A stretch of 64,000 bases of DNA from Ooceraea biroi. Its lineage: Eukaryota; Arthropoda; Insecta; Hymenoptera; Formicidae. Shown piece by piece: positions 24,826-39,944 of the stretch. The first letter of the stretch is position 1; the number at the start of each line of letters is the position of its first letter. A program made the translations under genes and the position numbers. The notes under the pieces were generated by a model. The model had not been told where the DNA came from. It saw only the letters and a program-made list of their open reading frames with translations, and ran no database searches. The stretch lies in the NCBI RefSeq assembly GCF_003672135.1, contig NC_039506.1, positions 14,198,001-14,262,000 of the forward strand, read 5' to 3'.

Positions 24826-27800
24826 TAGAGATCTCGATTCGGGTTAATTGTGGGCTTCATCTATAGACTCGGTGCTCGAGCAATGAATTTTAGGAGCGGT
24901 ATCGCTGTGCCGCGCCGGCGAGGAGGCGAGAGGTCGAGTACGCGGAGGCGAACATACCCGGCCAGACCGCGGCGGCGAGTATATTTATGCGCGTTCGTGG
25001 AAATTCTTCGATCTGATTGCGAGCGGGAATTGCCGGGGGAATGGAAACGTCTGCATCAACGAGATACTGTTTTCAGCGCGCCGAAAATAAGACCGCGCGG
25101 GTAACTTGCTCGTGGCGTGGCCGTTGCGCGCGTTGACGTCTGATAGACACAGGCATATCCGCATAATTACGAGCGCAAACGGTGCAGAGACGACGGCAGA
25201 GTCTGAACAGCTTCGGATCAGCTTCAAACAGACGCAAAACGCGAGCCGGTAGAATGCATTCTCGTGTTCTCCGCGTCCGTCGCATCGGTCGCTCCAGTAT
25301 CGAATTAACATGGAGCAACATCGAGTTTAACATTATCGCAAGGAGATCGTTGCGAAATTCGCTCGTAATCAGATTTCGTCTCGCCACCCTATTTACAAAA
25401 CCAAAGTTCGTCCGAAGCGCAAATGTCGAGCGAGGGTTTATCTCTGTTGAATTTCGCACGATTCCTTTGGATAAAATCCTTACCAATTTACATAGCAACG
25501 TTTGCACGCGCGAGGTGGCCTGCGAAACTGCGCCTTTCTCCACGTTTCCACCCTGTGGACCGAAGGAGACAATCACGTATAAAAAGAAGACTTAACAGCA
25601 TGCGGGATCGTCCAGGAACGGGGACACCAGCGGGAAGTCGTTTCCAACGTGTCGGGAGAAGGAAGAAATGTAGTCGTTCATGCAATGATTTATTACATAC
25701 TCGATAAAAATAATTATTTACATTAACCAAAACATATGTAATGCCCAAGAGAAACAATAAGATGCGATGATCCGTACAGCTTAAAACTAAAGAGACTTAA
25801 GTAGGATTATAAAATGCTTCAACGAAATCTCCCTTCGTGGTCATCGTACCTTCGGATTACACGAGATTAATATACGTAAGGCTAAGATAAATTTGATTCC
25901 ATTTCGAGGGGAGGCCGTTTCGTAACTTCCTCCGGAATATCGGTAAACTATCAGTAATGAATCTCCCGCTTTCCGTTGAACTTTTATCTCAATTACCCAT
26001 TTACAAAAAACGAGCTTTATCCAAGGCGCGAAAGATTAACCGTTCTCGAGGGACTCGGCCTGTCTCCGGCGCGCTTCGCCCGCAATTCTCGCAAAACGAA
26101 ACTTTCGCAAAATTACCTGATAGCGTAATTCACCCACTCGCCTGCTCGCTCGCGAGGCGTACGCTTCTTCGCGCTCTAACGCTATAAATTAATAAAGAGA
26201 GGAAAAAGAAACGGCTTGTCGCCGTTAAAAACTAAAGAAACGAAATGTTAATGTAACACGAGCGAATGAAGACCTCGCGTCCTCCGCTCCACTTCCTTAA
26301 CCCATTATCGGGGAGTTCATTTACCATGTTCTCTAACTTTTTAACGACAATGTCGCTATCGTTATGTAACGACAACCTATGAGAGCCTCCACGCTTTTTT
26401 CCAAGATCGTCTTTGCTGTCATTGACTGTCGCTAGTTAACGATACCGAAAACTATCGATAACGAGTTACAGAATCGCACTACTGGAGAAGTATTTTCTAA
26501 TGACGAGTTAATCGTCATCCCCGGTTAATGAGTTAGGTGAAAAAAAAAACTTAACAGTCACGGCTATCGCTATGAATTACGCAACTCTGCGATTTGCGAA
26601 AGCAGCGTGTTTCGTCCGAGGGGGGAGGGGCAACGCAAAAAATTACGTCAGCACAAAACTCGATTTGGCGCGATTCGCCGTATTAACGGACGGTAATTGG
26701 CGAATCCGCTTGAGCGACAAATGAAAGCGATCGCGGCTCACGCGGCGCGTCTTCCATGCAGTTTCACGCCGATCATCTCGCGAGGATCTATGAGGAGTGG
26801 TGAGCGTGCCAAAACGGAGGGTGGAAAAGGGAAGAAGAAATCATCCTCGACCCCGAAGGGGATCGGATGGTTAATATGAAACGATTCCTGCGTTCGGGAT
26901 GGAAAAGCATACGGAGGAAGCTGCGCGCGTACGTATCTGTTTTACAGAAACGCGCGCGCGGGATCGCCCGCGAGGTTTATCGTCCGTTTAATAAAGAGGA
27001 AGCATGGCTGGGAGCGAGAATGAGACAGGAAGAATGAAATACGCCGTGTTCGTGCTGTCCCTTTCAACGCGCCGGTCTTCCTTCTCCGTCGTCTCCTTCG
27101 ATAAATCGACTCGGAACGGGCCGTTCGCCGGATTACATGCTTGGCGACGACGGATCCCTACAGAGAGAGCTTTGACGCTCGTCCAAGGGTGCCGGCGACG
27201 TGGACACGGCCGATCGGTAAATCGTGTCGTCCAGTTTAAGCGTTGCATTTCAGTTGCATTCACGAAAGGACAGAGAAAAAGAGAGATCGAGACAGCGATG
27301 GGGCAGCGAAAAAGAACAGAGAGAATCCCGTCGCGATACGAAAGGGAAGATCAGCCTGAAATCACGTTTCCCCCCCCCCCCTCCCGACTCCATTGAGGAA
27401 CACCGATCGAGAGCGATCGACAGACTCGCTGCGGAGCGGATCGCGCGCGGAACGCGAGACACCGAACGCCAGACAAAGAGGAACGGCCAGGCGATTTGAT
27501 CTAACGCGCGCATATTCCTCCCCCGGATTTCTCAACCGTCTCGTCCGAAACTCGCGACATCGATCGCTCGCGATCCGACGAGGGTTGCGGAAGCGAGCAC
27601 AACCCCCGGGGCTACGAGTGCTCGGACAATCGACACATACGTGCGACTCGAATCGCACAACGTTCCCCCATCGGCGTTCGGTCCTCGGCGAGACGTAACA
27701 GCGAGGGGATGGTGTTCGTTGTCGGATGACGTCGCGTTGTTATCGGAGCACCAGGGAGGAACACGATCTCGCGCGGAGCGAGAGACAAGGGTGGGTGGTA

Positions 27801-30800
27801 GTTTACGTTCTCTCGGCCGGTATGCAAAAACTTTTCGTGCCGCGCTTCATCCGTTCCTCATCCCTTTCTCGCGATCTCGCAGTGCCTTTCCGGTCGCTCT
27901 TCCCACTGGGGTGCCTCCGGAACAGCGAGAGAGAACTCTCGGAAGAGAACGTTCTCCACTCGCTTTCTCTGTCTCTCAGTTTCTTTCACTCGCCTTGCGT
28001 CTTTTCTTTTCTTTTTTCTTTTTTTTCTCCTTTTATCTATCCTTCGCGACAAAGACCGCAAATCCTTCAGTTACGGAGGGACATGCACGACCAATTTCAA
28101 AGTCCGTGTTCTCCCTCTTCGTTTTATATTCCCGAACGAACTGTGCCTCTTTTCCGTTCATTACTCGTCGTACGTCAAATTGAGCTCCGTAGCGGTAATC
28201 GAAACGCGACTTGAGCGGTCCGCGCGTCGCCGTCACCCTGCTTCCGGATTCTCCGAAGCGCGTCGCAGCGGATTTAGCCATGGCGATCCTCTCGGATCCG
28301 ATTATCCATCTCCATCCAGCCGTGTGCGGTCCACGATCCAATCCCGGGATGCGCCATGGGGTTAACCCTTGACTTGGCAGCACGCGTGCTCTCTCTTCCC
28401 CGTCATCCTCCCCCTTATCCGTCCCTCATACCTGACACCGAGAAAGACAAACGAGAGCCAATCCCACGCTCGTAGAACGGCGCCTTACAACATAACGAGC
28501 TGCACGAAGGGACGCGGTCGTAAAGTAGAGTAGCGTTACGGTAACAACCCGCGTGATCTCGCGCGATCGCCGGATCACGTCAAACGCAACGGACGTCGGC
28601 GGTGCCTCTCGACTCTAATTCGCAACGGCAGTGTCCAAAAGTGGCGAACGTTTCGTCAACCGGGCGGTTTTAACGCTGACTGCTGCTGTCGACAGTTGCA
28701 TGATGAACGAACGAACGAACGAACAAACAAGCGAAAAATAGGAAGCACGTGGAATTCTCACGTGAAAGGGAGAAAAAAGAGGAAATAACTCGTCCCAAAA
28801 AGGATAACAGAAAAGAACTTAAAAAAAGAACGAAGCTCGGAAGAGATGGAAAAATGGGATTAAACCAAATGCACTGCGCGAAGAGGAGAGAAAGAAACTG
28901 AAGCGGGACGTTTGGGCGATCGCGTCAATTTAACAATGTTGTTCGTTTCTGCGCCGTCCGCACGCGGTCCTCGAGTTCTCCCTCCATCGCCTCCTCCTCC
29001 AACCCCGTCTTCTGCTGACTAGTGTGCTATTTATCATGCGACGCCCGTGAGCTCCCTTCTCGTGGTCTCAGGCGTGCCGTGACTATCTCAGAAGCAGATG
29101 GAGCGTGCCCAGGCAGAGTATTGTCGCAAACGTCGCCGTGTGCGTGTCGCTTCCGCCGTTCTCCGAGGTTACTGCAACACATTAGAAAGAGATTACTATT
29201 TCCCCGTGGTTCCGCGGGACGAAGTCGCGCGGACCATCCCCAATTGTCAGCCGGACAATCGGCCGGCTCTGCCACTTCCGGTGGCGTTGACTGCAATCTT
29301 TTTCGGAATGCAAGTGATTTATAATATAATATGGTGCGCTGGAGAATTTTTTTTATTGTCATGACGATAAAAATTGCTTGATTTATTGATAGATGCAATA
29401 AATCTTTATATCTTAACTTTCTCTCGTCTCGCACGCAGTCTTCTCGAAAGTCTTACCGCGAGTTGAGCAAGATGATTAACGCAATTGTGTGAGAGAAACA
29501 ACGGAGTTTTACGCAATATTTTGCCCCGAAGAAAATGTGGAGAAATCAAGTACGACAGATAACGCTATTAGCTTTCATACTCCCGTGGAGCTCTCGCACT
29601 GCGCGACCCTTAAATGTTTTACTATTCATCGTATTCTATAACAGAATAGAATAAATAAATGCAACAAAAGGGAACGGCTTTTCCAAGTCGAGCACTTCGC
29701 CGTGAACTCTACGGTGCATTCGAATTCTGGCGAATCTTCGCGGTGCAGAATTTATATGCGCTGCGCGGTTCCTGTTTGCGCGGAACGATGGCACGTATCT
29801 GTCCTCGTCGAAACTTCATCTTTTTTCTTGTTTTTTTTTCCACATGTATGCGTGCGTACGTGTGAATGGCAGAGATTTTTTTCCACGTTAAATGATTTAC
29901 TCGCGAAAATCCGCGCGGTGGCAAGAGAGTGCATCGTGAAAAAGTAAGCCGGATGACGATGCCTTGGACCATCTCACGCCGCCGGGATATTGGCGACGAT
30001 CCGCGTGCGTTTTGTACCATTAAAACGTCATCGTTATGCCGCGCAACGTCCAAAATCGACACGCCTGTAATCAATAACACGCGGCGATAGCGACGCGTCC
30101 ACGTCGGCGCACGCGAAATCCGATGAATAGATATCAATTCATCGAGAAATGTTGCCGATAATCAGTTGATTTTACTACGGTTTGTACACTCGGTGCATTA
30201 TCGAACTGGCAGAATGTAACCGACGTACACAAAGGAGCGACGTGCATCCAACGCGATTCTAATGTCGACGCGTTGACAGAATTGCCGCGCGCGAATATTA
30301 TTGTGATTCGCGAAGTATGGTCACCGCACGCACGTGCCTGTATATTCTGCACGGTAACGCTCGCAACAATACGTCAGTTAAACCGTTTGCAATTCGGGAA
30401 AGGCCGGACGGAAGGCCGGAATTTTGGACGAAGCTTTGCAAACAAGCGTGAATCGAAACGTGAATAAAAAAAGAGGTAAATGCACGAGATGCTTTCAACA
30501 TCCCCTGTGAAAAATTTTCTTGCTTGTTTCCTTCTATTTTTATTTGAGCAATCGATCAGAGGAAGATTCTGCTTGTTAAATGGGCAGAGGGATCGAATAA
30601 CCGTAGTTCTCACTTTAAACTAGCGCAGCAGGAATCCGAGAGTCGTAAGAAAGGAGCAATCGCGTCGACCGTCCCTCGTTGGCTCGCCGACTGGATAGAT
30701 AAAGAGACTGTATTTAGAATAGGTCGAAACGATAGATTATTGGGGAGCGATTTCCCGCGCGGCATTTTTCTCCCCGATCCCGAGATTAAATCTCACCCCG

Positions 30801-33800
30801 CAGGGTGAGGCGTGTCAACTGTTGAAATCCCTTTCGGAATGGAAACTCGGGCACGCCATTAAGTGGAATGTCAGTGGATTTTCCTCCGCGGGGCATTGTT
30901 CCTTCTGTCGGGTGGAAAAGTCAATTTCCTAAAAACAATTCTGTCGACCACGGCCCAGGGAGTAATACGTACGAATCAAGCAGCCGGGCCGCCCGCGGAA
31001 AACCGAGTGTGAACGAAATGAAATTACTACCGGGTGCGGAAGAGAAGAACGAATTTCTGTAACGGCCGGGACGGCGATGACGACGACTGTACGCGCGCGG
31101 GCGCGCCGGTAAAGGGGCTAAAGTGGAATAAGCTTCGACAGGTTCGAAAATTGAGGGGAGCCGAAAATCCTTCGGCCGCTTATCAATCGTCGGGCTTTAC
31201 GATGCACGTTTTTTTCTCTTCGCTCCTCTACCGCCCCGCGCGCTGCCTTGTTCCCCATCAAATTTATCCGAAAACGTAACGGGAGTTTTACGAACGATGG
31301 CGAAATTGCGAGCGGAGCACACTCGGATTCCAGATAGCGGCGGCTCGATAGCGATCATTTAATATTACTTTCGGGATATATTCCGCTAGTACATAAAAAA
31401 GAACGACGAATAATCTGACCATCCCCAGCGGCCTGCATTGTACGTCGCGCTGTGCGTGATACCCTTTTATTTTTATGCATATATTTAGATATTTCTCGAA
31501 GGATATTTAAATATTTATTGATATATGGGATGTATCACATGGACCGGCACGGAGAACTTGTTTTTAACTACACAGTATTCGGCCATTTCCGAGTCGGTGT
31601 TTTTCAAAACACTGCGAATTTAATAGCACTCCTCAGTTGTAAAATGAAATCAAAATAGAATATTCACCCCCTGGTTTTAATGGACGCAAACAAATGGAAG
31701 AATCCTGTTTCTATCTTCATCACAATTACATTTTATGCAATTTGGAGTTTGATTTGTACGCTAATTGCGTAAAAACAGAGATGTTTGGATATCGAGAGCA
31801 TATTAAATTCCAACAAAATAGGAATCGCAAGGTTCCTCATCTTTTTATTTAAAGAGAACCTACTCTGCAATTCGCTTTACAATTCAATTCGCTCAACGAA
31901 TTTCGAATTGGAAATCTCGTAAAGAGCAGATATAACGGACGCTGGGGGTGGACCTCAAGAAATGATTTCAGACGGGTAATATCTGCAGGAGACGCGTTCG
32001 AGACGGGGTAAGTAAGTGACGAAGGACTCGGGCGAAGTTCTCGTGAACGTGAGGGTAGATTTTTCACGTGGCGCGCGCGTGCCTCGTAAGCGCGGCTTAT
32101 GGGAGGGCACGCTGTTCATGGATTTTCGGTAAGAGCCTCCGAGTGGGACTGAAGCGTTCGCCAGGGATTGAAAAGCGCACGTCCGGGTCTAGGGTAAGGC
32201 CGCGACGAAATCTGCAAGAGGGTTCTTCACGTAAAAAACTCTTCAGTCGACTTCATGAGCACGGAGCGCTCATAAGTTCATGGCGCGAGTCCTCGGCAAG
32301 TTTCGCGGGGTAGAACGATTTACTCGGAGTACAACGAACTGCGCTCCTGTTGTGGCGCGTACCTGCCTTTGTCCCTCGCTCGTATGCACACGAAGATGCG
32401 CGTGGAAAGTTGTCGAAAAGTTGTCCTCGTGTGCGCGACCGAGGCATGTGTGGAATTAACTTTTCTCGCGGTATATAGTTACGTGCTCGCGTGTTATTTA
32501 TAGCCGCGCGGAATTCAGCCCGATCGAGAGTATCGAGTTAATTCTTTGCAGTATTTTATAAAACCGACGTTGCCATCGTGAGCATGAAACATTCGCTTGT
32601 ATTAATTTGAATTAGGTCACAGATAATTGATCGAACCGGCTGAAGCGAGCGGGATCCAAAATGCAAAAGGTGTTACGCGTATTAACTCGCATCGCGGAAA
32701 TAATATACAGAGAAATAATACGGAATGAGGGATGCGCACAATAATCCGCCGACATCACGCTCCAGAAAATGCAGCGTTATTATACGTGCTTGAGGGGCGA
32801 GGATGAGGAACTCTGGCACTTCGACACTTACATCGTACATCATATGTTGCGCGTGCAAGTTACACGCGAACTTTCGAATGTAAATAGACGCGCGATACTA
32901 CCCTGCCGTTCCGATAACTTATTTGCACGAAGGATAAATTTAAACCGACGACAAGCCTTCGTTTCCCGTGTCTCGCGGTAATCCATTTATTTCCCGACGC
33001 TCGAAACTAATCGGACATTCACAAGTAATCAGAAACTCGCTGGAGTTCGGCGTAAACCAATAAATTTCAGGCTCCCGAAGATGGTTTCGCCCACGATGCG
33101 AGCAACGGAATCCCAGATCCCACGCAGCTTTCGCAAAATTTCCCCGTAACCGTGTCGTTTTAATTCGCCCGTTGCTTGCGGCATTCCCCATTAATCGAAG
33201 TCGGACTGCTATCGCGTTTCGCGGAGCGAAATTTGTGAATCGATGAAACCCTTTACACCTCGCAGCTTGCGGAGAAGTGAGACTCGATGCGAGAAATTCT
33301 TTCCGATCAATTTTTTGATATCAGCGATATCAAGAAAAGTGAAATTGGACTAAAGCATCGGAAGTAAAGAGATTCGCTCGCGGTTGAAAATTGTCCTGAA
33401 TGTTATTCTGAATCGATACGATACCAGGCGATGACAATGATGTTACGATCGATCTGGATTTTCGTGGCAGATGATATTCGCACGAGCACGCGAGAAATTT
33501 CCCTATCTAGCTGACGAGGGAGGAAAAAGGGTAAAGAAATCGCACCTAGAGCGCACGGGGCTGAGCAGCTGATAAGTATCGGGGTGCTAGGATGTGATTG
33601 GAGGTGCGTTTTCTTATTGCCCCTTTTGCAAACGAGAACGAGAAGGACCCGAATAATCGTGGGTATGCAGAACTTTGATAACAGGCAGCACTCTTAAAGC
33701 GCACCGGGATAACCATTCCGAAGTTAACCAACCTCGACACCAACGATATTTCCGTGCTAGCCTGGTGCGAAATTACACGCGCACGATATGCAGGGTGTCT

Positions 33801-35214
33801 CGAGAGGCCGAATGGTTTAACTGGAACACCGACTACTAGAAGCAGAAGTAGCGGGAGTGGCTGTCGACCGCCTTCTAAGAGTTCGCAGCTCGAAGCTTTT
33901 ACGCTCCCGGCTTGACGAGTGGGAAATTTTTATTAATTATACACTATTGTGATCGACAGAGTGTGCTTGACGGTAAAATTAATTCGAGTACCAGCTTTGA
34001 GTGTTGTTGGATGCTAAAGAAAGGGAAGTAGTTGTCGATCTTCGAGAATGGTTGGAGCTCGAGGAATCTCGACGATTAGGAAGGGATGAGAAATTTTTTC
34101 AAGTTTCACGCAACGTATTACCTATGTATGTTCGTGTGGGTGCACTCGACGATAAAATTAATTATGCAGAATAGTTGAAAATAAATTAGGAGGAAAACGC
34201 GAAGTATCACTGAACGCACAAAGCCGGCCACACAGATAAAAAAGAATTTCGTAATGGTAATGAGAGTTATATCGCACATACCAATTAATTAAATACCTCC
34301 GGGAAATTAATCTACAGTGAAATTAATCCACACACGTGAAACGGCATGGAATAATTCCTACCTGCAACCCGCGCGCAGTTGCACATTTCGGTTCGCACCG
34401 TATGCACGTACGTACGGATCTCCGAATCCGCGCGTGTACTGGAGAGAATACACGGAAGGTACACACACACACACACAGAGATACACAGAGATGAAGTGGC
34501 GTAACCTTTGGCTGCGCAGACGAGATGGCATCCCTCAGGCCCAAAGACGTTCAAATCCCTTTCTTCTTGCCGTCGTTCGTCGTCGTACACGTGAGATTAG
34601 CGTCCCGGGACTCGGGTAATTCGCGAAGCCGTTGGATGAGGGAACCAAGTTGGCGATGGCGGTGCGGCAGGGCGGTTCTCCGGAAAGATGTCGGGGCGGA
34701 GGGTGCAGAGGGCGAGCACGATGAGATGGGAGAGCCGAAGTTTCGCCACGAGGACCGACGTGTCTCGTCCCGGACAAGTTTCCCCAACGAGGCACCGAAT
34801 CTTTCGTGCCTCGTACGGTGCACGGCGAAATGTGGAACGGAGGGGTTGGAGGGAAAGCAAGGGGTTGGAGGGAACGGTCGCGTACGTCGAAATCTAGGGG
34901 AAATTCCGCAGGGGCCCGGTCGTTAAACTTCCGCGTGCGCGACTTGAGTTTTTACGCACGAGGGTGACTGCCTCCGGAGATGACGAGCAGATCGCACGCG
35001 GAAACGTTACACGGTGTCATTCCAGGGTAGAAGAGAAGGGAGTGAATGCATTTTCCAGGACGAGCGCGGGAGAGGAGAACCCGAAGAGTTCGAAACGCGA
35101 AATGAGTGCCAGTTAAATCGCAAAACGTCACGAATTAATTTGTTTCCTCCTGATTCCCCCATTTTGACGTGAATACGTCTTATAACTCGATGGATGCCAA
35201 TTTGAAAAGGTGAG
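24823..35214. other. long non-coding block
   Basis: No gene is supported over about 10 kb. A C-rich homopolymer is at 27370-27381. Four GAAC/CGAA units are at about 28705-28724. CpG-rich stretches (25-25.6, 27-28.7 and 34.5-35.1 kb) alternate with mixed ones. A short CA tract is at 34461-34477. The longest open frames (for example 25073-25576 minus and 27641-28183 plus) overlap other frames and show no domain. Confidence 0.45.
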
Positions 35215-35256
35215 CGTCACGCGAGACGCGTCACGCGTCACGCGGGACGCGTGACG
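35215..35256. repeat. compact CGTCACGCG inverted/direct repeat
   Basis: The octamer-like word CGTCACG or its complement CGTGACG occurs repeatedly within 42 bp. The two 21-bp halves are imperfect inverted copies (about 15 of 21 positions). CpG-rich and strongly self-complementary. Function unknown. Confidence 0.7.
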
Positions 35257-35302
35257 AAATTTCTTTCATTCAATTTTAATATACAGTCTCATTTTAATTA
35301 TA

Positions 35303-35380
35303 ATTATAATATATAGGGTATCTCACTTTATATTATTATAATATACAAGGTGTCGACTTTGGATTATAATATATAGGAAA
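35303..35380. repeat. AT-rich tandem repeat, about 30 bp unit, three copies
   Basis: Copies start with ATTATAATATA at 35303, 35335 and 35363, each followed by a short GG-containing spacer (spacings 32 and 28 bp). A degenerate minisatellite. Confidence 0.65.
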
Positions 35381-37027
35381 ATATACACAGTTGATTGAAA
35401 CTACTATCTTTCTTTAAACTCTTTTCATTAACATGACGTATTCACATTAAAAACTTGTGGCCGTGTTTAAATATATTTTATCCTGATTAATGTGTGTATC
35501 TTGTGTCGAGAAATGTATTGAAATGCTGGAAAATTAAAATTTCGGAAAATAACTAAAATTAAATTTTACATGTCCTGTAAAACGGACGTTACACGAGATG
35601 TCTCGTAATGTGAATGGATAGGTGGAAATCATTTCTCGGATATTTTTGAAAATTAAAATTCTTGCAATTTTAATATGTTCTCTGTATGTAGATTTTCATA
35701 ATCTTTGTCGCTCGCTCGATAATTATTGCGCATTTTGCCCAATGTATTCATATCAATTATTATCAATAACCTCCACACTGCGTACCATTTTTATTTTTCT
35801 ATAGCTGTAGGACGACGGAGCAGTTGATGCAAATGTTATTTGTAGTAGCAATAAAGAGCACGTCGAGAGACAGAAGCTATCGGGCACATTCGATGCTGCC
35901 AGCAACAGCGGTTAACTCACCGCCCATTAATTACGCCATAAAATGGCTGAATCAATAAATTGCATTCGCAGCGAGACGTCATATCGGGAATTGACGGGAA
36001 CGCACGGGTGGCGACAGGGTTAACGTCGTTTCATCGTCGTTGCGCATTGTTACATCGCAACACCGCGCATGAATCGGACAGTCCGTAAAAGGGATTCGAA
36101 TGAATTGGGGTAAAAAAACGGACGTGTAAAAAGCGGAGAAAATGCCATTTTCGCGGTCGCTTTTATTTTCCGTAAGCGTTCTCCACAGAACGCGCGCGGC
36201 CGGTGCGCTGCATGCGAGACCGGCGCTTATTAAATGTTATCGGGCAAACGTCATCGGAAATAACGAAATGAATGTCCCGGCTTCCGCGCAATGCATCGAG
36301 GTGCACCATGCCAGACGGCGGGCGCTTTCAAAGCAAACGCGAGGCGAACCAACCCCTTGACAATGCGCGCACACGCCCAGGCATCGACGAGAGTCGCGGC
36401 AGAGTAACGTTCAACGTCGAAAAATACGTCGAGGGGCTAATGCACGGCGGAAGAGTGATCACGGGCAACGGACCGGCGATCGAGCCGTTGCGCGCGCGTG
36501 CGACTCTTGATAAATGCCGCTATGCGGCAAAATTGAAATTTTTATACGTCCCGTAATCCGCGTTCCGCTGCGATTTATCGAATTCGCGCTGGCAACCGGT
36601 CAACGGGATTGAACGCGTGTGCGCTCGCGCGCGGCCCGGCTCGGCTCGCGCGCGCGTTAATTTCGTTTCGCGTACAAATGGTTCTCCTTTATTCTCGCGA
36701 ATTGCAAATGTGTGTATGTACATACTGTACGCGCATACTGTTCGACAGTTGGCCGTCGGATTACGGTCGCATTGTGTGTCAAAATGTGTTTTATTGATAC
36801 CTGGCGAAATGGAATTTAGCAGCGCGCGATGACTAATGGGATCCGCCTTGCGTCTCGCGTGCTGCGCTCGCGACTCGCGCGCGAGAAAACGGAAAATGTC
36901 GTTAGCTGTGGCCGACACCGCAACGCATGGAGCGCACGTTAATAATGAGATCGGTGCGCACCTCGTCGTCGACAATGGACACTGTTGCGCCGCGCGCAAC
37001 TCCCCCGCTCCGTATTATGTGTGATAT

Positions 37028-37114
37028 CTCGGTTTACCGCAGCATAGTTGATTACCTATCTCGGAATAACTCTGGTTTACCGCTGCGCATAGTTGATTGG
37101 CTATATCGAAATAA
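37028..37114. repeat. tandem duplication of about 43 bp
   Basis: Two adjacent copies (37028-37069 and 37070-37114) share a GGTTTACCGC...GCATAGTTGATT...TATC...GAAATAA pattern. A weak third start (CGAGTTTATCAGC) follows. A small diverged local duplication. Confidence 0.7.
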
Positions 37115-39355
37115 CGCGAGTTTATCAGCCGGACACGCATTAAAGCTGCACACGCAAGGGCGTTAACGTCGCGTTACCGTAATTCACGCACGCGTTTCGC
37201 CGAGCGTTGTCCGACCAGCAACGATAAGAAATTCTCTTGCCGAGGCGGGCCGCGCCGAATTCATGAACATTCCTCGCACCCGTCCGCGACAACACCTGCC
37301 AGCCGTTTCTTCAAGTCATCCATCTACTTTGCGCGCCCCGCCTCTCACATATTAAACTTCAGTTCCCGTCGGCGGGAAAGAAAATCACTAAAAAAAGTCC
37401 ACGGTAACATTCCTTCTCCATATATTACACCGGCGCGCAAGTGTTCCGTGTTTCCTCGTGTGTGAAAGCTCTCGCATTCGCAATGTAGAAATGAAATCCT
37501 TCAAATCTTCGTGGGGTGTCTTCCAAGTGCCTCGTTCTTCAACCTCCGACCACCCCCCGGCCACCCCTCACGGCTTCATCTACGGGTTCTTTGATCGGTT
37601 TCGGTGTTTCGAGCCCAGTGCGCGCTTCCCCGCCATTGGCAGTTCCTTAAGCCGATCGCTTTAAAAATTTCGCGAAAAATGTCCTCTCTTCCACCGGGAT
37701 GGATAACTGGGTAACTCGGATTTTATCTTGCCGCATGAAATATACAAAGGAACAGAGACAGACCGTTACGCGTCTCAGAATCAAATATTTAGAAAGAACA
37801 CCGGACGTCGAGATAAATTCGGACCTTAAAACGCCGCGCATTACATATTAAAGCGAGAGCGCTCAAAGCAACGCGAAACGGACAAAAAGAAGAGCAAACC
37901 GTAATCTTCGTATGAGATTGTGACGATAGTAATTTTGACACTGTTCAACAGAAGTGCGTATTGAAAAATGTGCAATTTTGCGCGCTCTTTAAGAAACAAA
38001 CCGCGCAATATATTATACAATATGATCGCGAACGACAGAATTGCGTTGCGCTTTCTTTAAAAATGAGCAAACTATAAAATAAACAAAAGGGGGTAAAATC
38101 GCGCTTACACGTTTGCCGTGTTTTCCCAGCGCGAATTGCACAATACACACAACCCACTGGATATTTTCCCGGCCGTCGAACGGACGGAAGTATCCAATCA
38201 TCCGTATTCCGAGCGGAATCCATTGGAGGGCCAGATTCAAAACACCGGGATATAGATTATTGGTGGACGATACTTCTCGATTCCGCAGAGTACGGACGCG
38301 ATCATAAAATCGAGGTTGCCAGGCGGGGGTGCGCCGCCTACAATTTGGGCATTTGCGTCAGCGTAATCTATTGGCGCTGGTCAACGTTGTAACTTGTAAA
38401 AGCTCGGTTTCAGGCTAGTCCTCGATCAGGGATTAACGGCGCGCAATAGTAACGTGATCGGACTTGTCGAAATTATATGGCGTTACAATGAACAGATTAA
38501 AACGATGGCAGGTAGAGCGATTTTAGCGAGCGATGTTTTGCGCCGGTTTTCCAATTAAGCGCCGATTTTTCCCGAGAGTGTTTAGTGAAACGAAAGTTTT
38601 TAATGCAATTTTTAATCAGGTAGGTAGCTCCCGTCTGTTCTCAAAAAGTATTGAATGGAAATAAATTATACTGTATAAAATAGCCGACGGTGTTATACAT
38701 CACGTAAAGCTGAATCGCAATTTTTGTCACGCAATAATTAATCAAGAAACTGTCTCTAGAAGCGAGAATAATTTTCATTCAACATCCAACGATTTCCGAT
38801 ATAATATGTAATACATACGCTATCGCTACGTGAATAAAGAATCGCAAAGTTACATTTGCACTCCCGATGTTTCATTTATGATGACAAAGTTAACGAAACT
38901 TTTAAATCATTAAATATACATAAAAAAACAAGAAAAAGACTGATTAATCATTAATTTTACTAAATAATAAAATACAGAATGCAGAGCCTGATAATCCCTA
39001 TTTTCATGCAATCCCTTGCAATAGTTTTATCTCGAACAATGCACAAGTGCTCCATGAAATCCGTACCCGCGCAACGAGAACGTGAAAACTGATCGCTGCA
39101 AAACTCTCCGAGCGTGCGCGCGCGCGTACACGAAGGCGACGAAAGTTGGTGCGCCCGGGGGTGCACCGGGCAAAGGGTGAAAGGACGGGTCGACCGGCCG
39201 GAAGGTAATGGGAGCGTGGGTTATAACCGTGGCCGCTCAATTAAATCTCGTCGACGTCGCGTGCAGGAAGCAGGACGGCAGCGTGCACCGGAAGCTTCCT
39301 TACCGATCTCGTCGAGTGGGTGGGCCCTGGCTCCTCTGAAATTTATTAGTTCTTG

Positions 39356-39389
39356 CGACCGACCAACCGACCGACCGACCGACCGACCA
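39356..39389. repeat. CGAC tetranucleotide repeat
   Basis: About eight GACC/CGAC units with one CAAC variant. Encodes a spurious Arg-Pro-Thr-Asp frame. Visible directly. Confidence 0.9.
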
Positions 39390-39944
39390 ATTCCAGCTCA
39401 TCTGGCCCGAGCGTGCGACTATTATCGCCGGGGTGCGCTTTTCGATCTCTTGAATCGAGAGAATGCGCCGCGAAAGCGCGGGACGGCGGCGTTCTATTAT
39501 TTTTATCATTCATCTTTCATCGCCGCGTAAGGATTCCTTTCCGTGGATTATTGATACCGTGTTCTGGTTGTCATTACCGATGTGTCACGAAGGAAATTGT
39601 ACCACAGCGGTGGTGAGGCTGCGCGCAACGGTATTGGATATTGAGGAACCTGATCCGGATCTGCCGTGCATAACACGTTGATGATCTAACCTACCCAGAC
39701 TTGATCTCATTTGCATTGACCTTGCGCACGTTCTCGTGCGGGGGATGAACCGAGCTGACCCCGGGGTAACTGAACTCGGCACGGTGAATTGAATCGAATG
39801 CTGCAGCTGTTTCTTTAATGAGACGCGCGATTCTCGAAGAAAAAACATATTCTGAATTGCAATATTAAATATTAAATCGCTCGGAGGAATTCCAAGTCGC
39901 GAGTAGAATGCAAGACTCTCGAGTTTCTCTCAATGCAATGGCGT

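Noticed and set aside
25073..25576. 167-codon minus-strand frame
   Set aside because: Overlapped by open frames of similar length on the other strand; nothing recognisable in the protein.
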